DNA of 5,749 nt from Pseudomonadota bacterium (GTDB taxonomy: Bacteria > Pseudomonadota > Alphaproteobacteria > Rhizobiales > Hyphomicrobiaceae), in NCBI GenBank assembly GCA_023428365.1, contig JAEYYQ010000464.1:1-5749 (forward strand), given 5' to 3'. The position numbers and the translations under genes are program-made. Position 1 is the first letter of the stretch. The number at the start of each line of letters is the position of its first letter. Of the stretch, positions 1 to 4,156 are shown piece after piece. The notes beneath the pieces are model-generated. The model saw only the letters and a program-made list of their open reading frames with translations. It was not told the origin of the DNA and made no database searches.

Positions 1-14
1 GGATAAGGATAGTC

Positions 15-563
15 ATGTCGGTGGATATTGGCGGACGGCTGCGCTATCTGCGCTCCCGGCAGAACCTGTCTCAGCGGGAACTCGCCAAACGGGCGGGCGT
101 CACGCACTCGACGATCTCGCTTATCGACGCCAACAAGACCAACCCCTCGATCGGCGCCCTGAAACGTATTCTCGACGGCGTTCCCATCGGGCTTGCCGAG
201 TTCTTCGCGCTGGAGCCCGACCGGCCCCGGCAGGCGTTCTACGGCGCTGAAGAACTGACGGAGATCGGCAAGGGCGGCGTGTCCTACAAGCAGGTCGGAG
301 AGAATCTGTTCGGCCGCGCGCTGCAGATTCTGAAAGAGCGCTATGAGCCAGGCGCCGATACGGGGCGAGTCCCGCTGGCACATGAAGGAGAGGAGGGGGG
401 CATCGTCATCAGCGGCCGGCTGGAAGTCACCGTAGATGACGAGCGGCGCATCCTGGGTCCGGGCGATGCCTATTATTTCGAAAGCCGGCGTCCGCACCGT
501 TTTCGTGCGGTGGGACCGCAGCCGTGCGAGGTGGTGAGCGCCTGTACACCGCCGTCGTTCTGA
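15..563 (+). CDS. XRE-family transcriptional regulator with C-terminal cupin domain (PuuR-like)
   Basis: The 182-residue protein has an N-terminal lambda-repressor-type helix-turn-helix (about residues 7-62, with the core QRELAKRAGVTHSTISLID) and a C-terminal cupin barrel (about 105-180). The cupin half shows H123, E126/E127, the GxLEV strand, the GPGDAYYF turn and H161, so the usual metal- or ligand-binding residues appear present. It ends SACTPPSF, a typical ending for this family. Members are one-component cytoplasmic regulators that bind DNA through the HTH and sense a small molecule in the cupin; PuuR and relatives often control polyamine or amino-acid metabolism, but no target gene is visible here. 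The ATG follows an AAGGAT ribosome site by about 5 nt, and the length is normal for the family. The gene looks intact. The family call is firm; the ligand is unknown. Confidence 0.92.
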   Translation: MSVDIGGRLRYLRSRQNLSQRELAKRAGVTHSTISLIDANKTNPSIGALKRILDGVPIGLAEFFALEPDRPRQAFYGAEELTEIGKGGVSYKQVGENLFGRALQILKERYEPGADTGRVPLAHEGEEGGIVISGRLEVTVDDERRILGPGDAYYFESRRPHRFRAVGPQPCEVVSACTPPSF

Positions 564-709
564 AAGCTGCGTGCCGAGTGCGTTGGCTCACAAGGTCTGC
601 GCAAGTTTTGACGCTTCCTCACGAGACGCTTGCGGGAACCGCCGACGGCGTTTAACACGCATAACCGCAACACGACAGGTTGCGTCGCGCGCTCGATACG
701 AGACGTGCC

Positions 710-799
710 GGAGGGGTGGCCGAGTGGTTGAAGGCACCGGTCTTGAAAACCGGCAGGCCCGCAAGGGTCTCGTGGGTTCGAATCCCACCCCCTCCGCCA
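710..799 (+). tRNA. tRNA-Ser (anticodon UGA)
   Basis: A complete 90-nt cloverleaf. The 7-bp acceptor stem GGAGGGG (710-716) pairs with CCCCTCC (789-795), followed by discriminator G796 and an encoded CCA (797-799). The anticodon stem CCGGT/ACCGG (737-741/749-753) encloses the loop CTTGAAA, with anticodon TGA at 744-746. A long class II variable arm (about 754-771) and a T arm with GTGGG/CCCAC stem and TTCGAAT loop are present. The anticodon and long variable arm identify it as serine, reading UCA-type codons. The sequence changes character just after the CCA, so this gene may have served as an integration site. Confidence 0.98.
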
Positions 800-1141
800 A
801 AGAACATTGATATTGCTGGTTTTTTTCGGCAAATTTGAGTTTACCTACATATCTACCTACCTTCATCGAGCTGGGGGCCGATTCGCGAGCCACCGGTGGA
901 TGGCGCAATGTTCTTCGCGTTCGACGCCTGGAGCGCGTTTCGGACATTGCCATCCTCCATGGTTGCGTGACTCCGGGACTTGCTATCACCACCCGCGGCC
1001 CAAGGATGCGTTCATCCCGTTCCAGATTTTGGGATGGGCTTTCGCACCGTCGAGTCTATCATTATTAGCATTGAGGCCTGCAAAGCAGATTGCCTGATCG
1101 ACTATTTTTCTGCCGACAGCCAAGCTAACCGTGCTGTAAGA
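800..1141. other. Gene-free stretch downstream of tRNA-Ser, possible old integration junction
   Basis: I see no convincing gene in about 340 bp. The short open frames here give low-complexity or arginine-rich translations with no recognisable motif. The first 60 bases are clearly richer in A+T than the flanks, include a run of seven T at 820-826 (possibly the tRNA transcript end, though no hairpin precedes it) and contain two direct copies of TACCTAC at 842-848 and 854-860. A composition break directly after a tRNA 3' end is typical of integrated elements, but no second copy of the tRNA 3' end was seen in this window, so no attachment-site pair can be claimed. Confidence 0.35.
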
Positions 1142-1264
1142 TCAACTCGCCTGATAGCTGGTCCCGGCTAGATAAGGGTTGTCCTTCAGCGCCGCCGGGA
1201 TGAAGAGGCTTGACATTGGTCGCAGCCTCCGTCCCTCGAACTCGACCGGGTTCGGTCGGTCCAC
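1142..1264 (-). pseudogene. Fragment resembling phage terminase large subunit
   Basis: Read on the minus strand from 1264 to a TGA at 1142, a 40-codon frame contains FIPAALKDNPYLAGTSYQA. This resembles the stretch in phage and gene-transfer-agent terminase large subunits that reads FIPAxLxDNPYL..x.Y and lies after the ATPase core, towards the nuclease domain. A full terminase is more than 400 residues, so over 90% is missing. The frame is cut on its upstream side one base from an IS21-like end at 1266, and a stop follows soon after the motif. If the match is right, this is a relic of a prophage near tRNA-Ser. It rests on a short motif recognised from memory; chance resemblance is possible. 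Confidence 0.42.
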
Positions 1265-1265
1265 C

Positions 1266-1416
1266 TGTCAATCGGCGGGGAACTTTGACCCTCTATCGGC
1301 GTGCAATTTTGACCCCACCACAACGTGAGTTTCTTCGCCTTCAAGCGCGGAGCTGTGGAGCGTAGCGGAGCAGCGGAGGGATTGGAGGCGGGGTCAGTTT
1401 TCGACGCCGGTTGTCA
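1266..1416. mobile_element. Internally deleted IS21-family element (151 bp, MITE-like)
   Basis: The left end starts TGTCAATCGGCG at 1266 and carries two direct 22-bp repeats (1270-1291 and 1294-1315, 18/22 identical, 24-bp period) of the form ATCGGCG....A..TTTGACCC. The right end carries an inverted copy at 1391-1412 (16/22 identical to the first), ending TGTCA at 1416. Terminal TG...CA and repeated copies of a roughly 22-bp motif near the ends are characteristic of IS21-family elements. The 75 bp between the ends contain none of istA or istB, so this is either a deletion derivative or a miniature element movable only in trans. The adjoining bases (ccacc on the left, ttctc on the right) do not match, so no target duplication is visible, which suggests later rearrangement. 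Confidence 0.6.
1270..1315 (+). repeat. Two direct 22-bp IS21-type terminal repeats
   Basis: Copies lie at 1270-1291 and 1294-1315 and share ATCGGCG and TTTGACCC. In IS21-family elements such repeated motifs near an end are thought to be transposase (IstA) binding sites. A third, inverted copy lies at 1391-1412. Confidence 0.65.
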
Positions 1417-1618
1417 TTCTCGCGCAGGCCTGTTCACAGTCGTCGTAAGTCGAAATAGTCAGATCCTCTTTGAGGATGACATTCCGTTTATCAGCCGGAA
1501 GCGTTTTTCACAGTTGGTGGGTGAGACGCTTGAGAATTACGCGCTTCGGAGTGGCGTAGACCTTGAGGATGAGGACGTGATCGTGTCGGTGTCGCCGAAG
1601 CACGAAAAACACTCGTGA
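1325..1618 (+). CDS. Hypothetical protein fragment, 5' end lying in the IS21-like element
   Basis: The frame begins with a GTG at 1325 inside the mobile-element remnant and runs to a TGA at 1616-1618, 97 residues. Its first 30 or so residues are encoded by the element and look non-native. From about residue 32 on, the translation is protein-like and acidic, with a beta-strand-like patch (GLFTVVVSRNSQILFEDDI), a predicted helix (RFSQLVGETLENYAL) and an EDEDVIVSVSP tail. There is no ribosome site before 1325, and no other start precedes the conserved-looking part. The likeliest reading is that an older gene lost its 5' part to the insertion. I do not recognise the family. Expression from this GTG would give a hybrid protein, but nothing supports that directly. 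Confidence 0.4.
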   Translation: MSFFAFKRGAVERSGAAEGLEAGSVFDAGCHSRAGLFTVVVSRNSQILFEDDIPFISRKRFSQLVGETLENYALRSGVDLEDEDVIVSVSPKHEKHS

Positions 1619-1645
1619 CTGATATGGCCTACCGCGTCACGAGGG
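1610..1645. repeat. Inverted repeat, CACTCGTGAC / GTCACGAGGG
   Basis: The arms at 1610-1619 and 1636-1645 match at 9 of 10 positions across a 16-nt spacer, overlapping the stop codon of the upstream frame. A second, interleaved repeat ATATGGCC / GGCCATAT lies at 1622-1629 and 1659-1666. The same half-site recurs in the palindrome at 1720-1748. No T-run follows, so a simple terminator is unlikely. Confidence 0.55.
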
Positions 1646-1859
1646 CTGCAGGAGAGACGGCCATATAACCGGCGGGTCCTGCGATAGGTTCCGTGCTGAT
1701 GAAGTTTGGGCGTGAAAGACCCTCGTGACCCTGGTCAGATCACGAGGGCGAAGCGTGAGGACACACCATGACGTTCCTGTCAGGAGCCAGGAACTTACAT
1801 CAAACCCCCATGTGGGTGCGCGGGTTCCCATACAACTCCACTTTTAGCGCCAAAGCCTG
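1619..1859. other. Hairpin-rich stretch without a convincing gene
   Basis: About 240 bp with several inverted repeats: ATATGGCC/GGCCATAT (1622-1666), CCCTCGTGA/TCACGAGGG (1720-1748) and GTTCCTG/CAGGAAC (1773-1779/1788-1794, 8-nt loop). Short frames on both strands here are not protein-like. An ATG at 1768 has GAGG eight bases upstream, but its frame runs antisense through the SRAP remnant and shows no motif. The density of hairpins would fit a structured RNA or a fragment of one, such as a piece of a group II intron, but no domain V-type hairpin was found. Confidence 0.3.
1720..1748. repeat. Inverted repeat, CCCTCGTGA / TCACGAGGG
   Basis: A perfect 9-bp inverted repeat (arms 1720-1728 and 1740-1748) with an 11-nt loop. 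Its half-site is the same as that of the imperfect palindrome at 1610-1645, giving four copies of one 9-mer within 140 bp. It could be an operator pair, a repetitive extragenic palindrome or part of a structured RNA. Confidence 0.6.
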
Positions 1860-2097
1860 TTACTCGGCGATCGGCATCAGCAGGTCCGAGTCATCGTTCT
1901 TCGGTGAGTTGACCCGTGTGCTGACTGGCCACATGCGCATGAGCTCGGCCGGATAGGGCGCCAGCAGATCGCCCGGATCGGTTCGATGTTCGACAGCTTG
2001 GTCGGACGATGACCGGCATCCGGTCGTGAACGCTGGCCATGAGGGCATTGGGCTCGCACGTGATCTCCACCTGATCCATGTCCATGCGCTCGGTCAT
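1860..2097 (-). pseudogene. SRAP-domain protein (YedK/HMCES-like) remnant
   Basis: On the minus strand one frame gives CEPNALMASVHDRMPVIV (about 2070-2015) and another gives DPGDLLAPYPAELMRMWPVS followed by TRVNSPKNDD, ending in TAA at 1860. Together these are the C-terminal third of an SRAP-domain protein, which crosslinks to abasic sites in single-stranded DNA and shields them. The histidine of HDRMPVI corresponds to the conserved catalytic His. The two parts are out of frame and roughly ten residues are missing at the join (about 1985-2015). The N-terminal two thirds, including the essential Cys2, are absent. It cannot encode a working protein. It lies divergent from the ferritin-like gene that starts near 2152. 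Confidence 0.75.
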
Positions 2098-2151
2098 CTT
2101 TGGCAGTGATCTTCTGTCCCATTAAAGCTTATCCAGCCGCCATTCGGTTTC

Positions 2152-2678
2152 ATGGATTCCCTTGATCAGCTTTTGAAGACACGGTCCGCGATATCTATTA
2201 CGCGGAAAAGAAAATCCTGAAGGCGTTGCCCAAGATGGCAAAGAAAGCGAGTTCACCCAAGCTCGCCAAGGCGTTCGAAATGCACGTCGCCAAAACTGAA
2301 GCCCAGGTCGATCGACTTGAACAAGTGTTTGAGCTAATGGGCAAAGCACCCCGCGGTAAGACCTGCCCTGCCATCGATGGCATCATCGTGGAGGGCGAGA
2401 AAATTATGAAAGAAGCCAAGGATCCAACTGTGCGTGATGCAGGTATGCTGGCCGCTGCCCAGGCTGTGGAGCATTATGAGGTCACACGCTACGGCACGCT
2501 CAAGTCATGGGCCGGCAAGCTCGGCATGTCGGATGCGGTGAAGCTGCTCGATGCGACGCTAAAAGAAGAAACGGCAACCGATGTTAAGCTGACCGACCTC
2601 GCCGAAAGCGAGATCAATATTGAAGCGGAAGCGGCGGATGGCGCATCGGATCGCAAGACAGCAAGTGGCCGTCGCTGA
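2152..2678 (+). pseudogene. YciE/YciF-family ferritin-like protein (DUF892), frameshifted near its start
   Basis: From 2175 on the translation DTVRDIYYAEKKILKALPKM and the following 150 codons match the DUF892 family: a four-helix ferritin-like bundle linked to stress and iron or redox handling. Visible landmarks are the YYAEKK helix, FEMHVAKTEAQVDRLEQVFE, GKTCPAIDGI, EGEKIM and AAQAVEHYEVTRYGTL, which carry the Glu and His residues expected to bind the di-iron centre. The natural start is the ATG at 2152 (MDSLDQL), but the T-run at 2171-2174 is one T short of reading CTT TTT GAA GAC, so the start and body are in different frames. Adding one T gives about 176 residues, normal for the family. 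The longest intact frame could only start at a TTG at 2226 and would lose half of helix 1. No good ribosome site precedes 2152. A sequencing error at the homopolymer is a real alternative. Confidence 0.82.
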
Positions 2679-2753
2679 CACAGCCGCGGGCGGGGCGGAT
2701 TTGCAGGAGTTCAATATGCCGCGCTCCCCTAGCCTCGATGATCGCCCGACTTG

Positions 2754-3158
2754 ATGTGGCGATGGGCAACGCTTTTGGCGCCAGATGCGAAATTGGGAGC
2801 GCTGTCCAAATGTGGCGATGATCTCTGTTGCCTGTCGATGGCGGCCGTAGGTTGGGTGCAGGATCGAGACCCTGTCGTATGTCTCACTTGCGGGACGGTG
2901 GGCCGAATGTGCTGCGACACTTATCAGAAAGACGGTCTGCGAGTTAGCTGGTTACCGCCTGATGGAGTGACTTTTGGCCCGTCTCATCGTTGCCCGCACT
3001 GCAACGGCACCGGAAAGGCCACCGGATTTCAGTTTATCGTAGTGGATCAGTTTTTTGACAGTCCGAAAAGGCTGATACGAAGAACGCCGCCGGGTGGGCT
3101 GTGCCTGTATTGCGATGGTAATAGCTTGGGACCGGGTGATCACCCTCGCAGCTCCTAA
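2754..3158 (+). CDS. Small CxxC zinc-ribbon-like protein (copy A)
   Basis: I do not recognise a named family. The frame from ATG 2754 (or TTG 2751) encodes about 134 residues. The C-terminal half is the informative part: RCPHCNGTGKATG near residue 80, a spacer of about 27 residues after GFQ, then GGLCLYCDG near 117. Two CxxC pairs, the first in a DnaJ-like CxxCxGTG setting, suggest one structural zinc ion. An extra CLTC...CC set lies around 43-54. The core (2988-3140) is clearly paralogous to that of the ORF at 3908-4150. The N-terminal 50 or so residues look less protein-like; by comparison with copy B, a shorter native protein may have begun near LRVSW (about 2937), where no standard start remains. 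The gene ends one base before the convergent ClpP-like gene. Confidence 0.5.
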   Translation: MWRWATLLAPDAKLGALSKCGDDLCCLSMAAVGWVQDRDPVVCLTCGTVGRMCCDTYQKDGLRVSWLPPDGVTFGPSHRCPHCNGTGKATGFQFIVVDQFFDSPKRLIRRTPPGGLCLYCDGNSLGPGDHPRSS

Positions 3159-3159
3159 T

Positions 3160-3707
3160 TCAAATGCAACCCGCAACCATCCTGCGCCTCAGGGCTTCCT
3201 CAGCGCTCAGGTACCAGTTTGTTTTGGATCTTTCTTCGATTTCATTGAATTGTATCGCGCTACCGGCAATCAGCTGTTCAAAGCCCTTGCGCTCAGCTTC
3301 GATCCCGCTCTGGAATTCAGCAACCACTGCTTGCGCCGCCTGCAACGATGCAGTCAGCGGCCCCGCTGGAATCTCCTTACTGTTCGTCTTGCGACCATGA
3401 ATGAGCAGCGTGGTATTGCGAGTGAGATAACGGCAGCGAATGGGAAACGCTGCCATGATGGTGATACCAGCCGAGTACACAATCGCTTCGCCAGGGAAGA
3501 CCATCTCTCGTTTAAGCACCTCGCGGCACAGGCGCACGTGTTCGGCAATGCGCAGTCCCACATCGGCTACTCCACCCGCTGTGGTGAGCTGCACGATCAT
3601 AGGCTCCTCCACCTCAGATTGAGTTGATCCGTAAAGGCCCTCAACATCTGGTCATCCACTTCGCCGTTTAGGCGAATGTGCGGCTTAACAAGTTTGGCAG
3701 CATCCAT
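3160..3707 (-). pseudogene. ClpP-like (S14-type) serine protease, split by a frameshift near its 5' end
   Basis: The first frame (ATG 3707 to TGA 3597) encodes MDAAKLVKPHIRLNGEVDDQ and then MLRAFTDQL, the ClpP N-terminal beta strand and helix. The second (from 3612 GTG or 3600 ATG, to TGA 3160) carries MIVQLTTAGGVADVGLRIAE, the nucleophile region VYSAGITIMAAF, RYLTRNTTLLIH with the active-site-type histidine, and a C terminus NWYLSAEEALRRRMVAG matching the ClpP ending xxFLSAxEAxxYGLVD. Adding one base near 3613-3620 (AATCTG/AGGTGG) joins them into one protein of about 182 residues. The first ATG has a clear GGAGG 5 nt upstream. The residue aligning with the ClpP catalytic Asp looks like Arg, so activity is doubtful even if repaired. 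The two frames overlap as ATGA with GGAGGAG just before, so translation as two coupled peptides is conceivable. Confidence 0.75.
3604..3610 (-). promoter_or_regulatory. Shine-Dalgarno-like GGAGGAG before internal ATG 3600
   Basis: On the minus strand GGAGGAG lies 3 nt upstream of the ATG at 3600, whose first four bases ATGA contain the stop codon of the upstream fragment. This could allow coupled translation of the larger ClpP-like fragment. The spacing is short, and the purine run also simply encodes Glu-Glu in the repaired frame. Confidence 0.4.
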
Positions 3708-3718
3708 TGCGTCCTCCC

Positions 3719-3743
3719 AAAAACGGCGGGGCTGAGCCCCGCC
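3719..3743 (-). terminator. Rho-independent terminator between Q-rich ORF and ClpP-like gene
   Basis: On the minus strand a GC-rich stem GGCGGGG/CCCCGCC (arms within 3725-3743, extendable to 9 bp) is followed by G and five T (3723-3719). It starts 10 bases after the stop of the Q-rich ORF (3753). The T-run leads straight into GGGAGG, the ribosome site of the ClpP-like gene, so termination here would isolate that gene from upstream transcription. Confidence 0.75.
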
Positions 3744-3752
3744 ACTATTGGT

Positions 3753-3869
3753 CTATTCTTTTTGCTTCTGTTTCTGCTCCTGGCGCTGCCGCTGCTCCTC
3801 CTGTTTTTGCCGCTGGCGCTCCATCTCCTCTTGGCGCTGCTTGTCCTGCTGCTCGCGTTCGTTTTCCAT
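3753..3869 (-). CDS. Short Q/R/E-rich low-complexity protein
   Basis: A 38-residue frame starting MENEREQQDKQRQEE is made almost only of Gln, Arg, Glu and Lys, with no hydrophobic core and no known domain. It would form a highly charged single helix or be disordered. The ATG at 3869 has GGAAAGGA 8 nt upstream, and a good terminator follows 10 bases after the stop, which together support a real transcription unit. An alternative ATG at 3917 would add 16 residues (MGSLAEQCC...). It precedes the ClpP-like gene on the same strand and diverges from the CxxC protein B. Similar tails occur in secreted or envelope proteins, so it may also be the end of a lost longer gene. Function unknown. Confidence 0.45.
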   Translation of the reverse strand: MENEREQQDKQRQEEMERQRQKQEEQRQRQEQKQKQKE

Positions 3870-3907
3870 GCGGGTGATCCTTTCCGAGGAGCAACATTGC
3901 TCAGCCA

Positions 3908-4150
3908 ATGAACCCATCTGCAACCCGATGCGTTCCGCGTGGAAGATTGAGTGTCTGGTGGCGAGGTCGCGTGCACAGCAAACGATGCTCCATCTGTGAG
4001 GGCACCGGTCAGGCCATCGGCGTGCAGTGTGTTGTGCTCGGGCATTTCGCAGATGGGTGCAGGGTGTTGCGTATCTCGGCGCCGGGTGATGTATGTCTTT
4101 ACTGCCAGGGCAAGGGGACGCTGCCCGACACGCCGGCCTCATTGGACTAG
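3908..4150 (+). CDS. Small CxxC zinc-ribbon-like protein (copy B)
   Basis: An 80-residue frame from ATG 3908. Residues 26 onward contain RCSICEGTGQAIGVQ, a 26-residue spacer and DVCLYCQGKG, paralogous to copy A: shared RC..C.GTG.A.G.Q, PG, CLYC.G and a similar spacer. The CxxC pairs (27-30 and 63-66) suggest a structural zinc site. The first 25 residues (SATRCVPRGRLSVWWRG) look unnatural. Another ATG at 3928 in the neighbouring frame starts MRSAW, resembling LRVSW in copy A at almost the same distance from the first CxxC, so the native start may be 3928 with a one-base lesion around 3945-3970. A GAGGA at 3886-3890 lies too far upstream to be a good ribosome site for 3908. The gene ends 6 bases before the convergent oxidoreductase pseudogene. 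Function unknown. Confidence 0.5.
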   Translation: MNPSATRCVPRGRLSVWWRGRVHSKRCSICEGTGQAIGVQCVVLGHFADGCRVLRISAPGDVCLYCQGKGTLPDTPASLD

Positions 4151-4156
4151 CGGCCG

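Noticed and set aside
121..381. 86-residue minus-strand ORF inside the XRE-cupin gene
   Set aside because: Arginine-rich shadow frame of a clearly real gene.
607..709. Promoter for tRNA-Ser (TTGACG at 607, or GATACG near 695)
   Set aside because: No pair of -35 and -10 boxes with proper spacing was found.
473..992. Two minus-strand ORFs across the tRNA (473-832 and 588-992), with GVGFEPTRPLRACRFSRP and RRGWDSNPRDPCGPAGFQDR
   Set aside because: These are the well-known false proteins produced by translating a tRNA-Ser gene antisense; they contain no real domain.
807..1171. Overlapping plus-strand frames downstream of the tRNA
   Set aside because: Translations show no motif and no good ribosome site; treated as non-coding.
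1768..1956. 62-residue plus-strand ORF with a GAGG upstream of its ATG
   Set aside because: Its second half is antisense to the recognisable SRAP remnant and the first half covers a hairpin; no protein signature.
2198..2419. Minus-strand ORFs opposite the ferritin-like gene (2122-2349 and 2198-2419)
   Set aside because: Shadows of the strongly conserved plus-strand frame.
3094..3627. 177-residue plus-strand ORF opposite the ClpP-like gene
   Set aside because: The minus strand carries conserved ClpP motifs; this frame has none.
3678..3911. Plus-strand frame rich in Leu/Phe that looks like a membrane protein
   Set aside because: It is the complement of the Q/R/E-rich repeat sequence and the terminator; the leucine richness arises from CTG/CTC complements of CAG/GAG codons.
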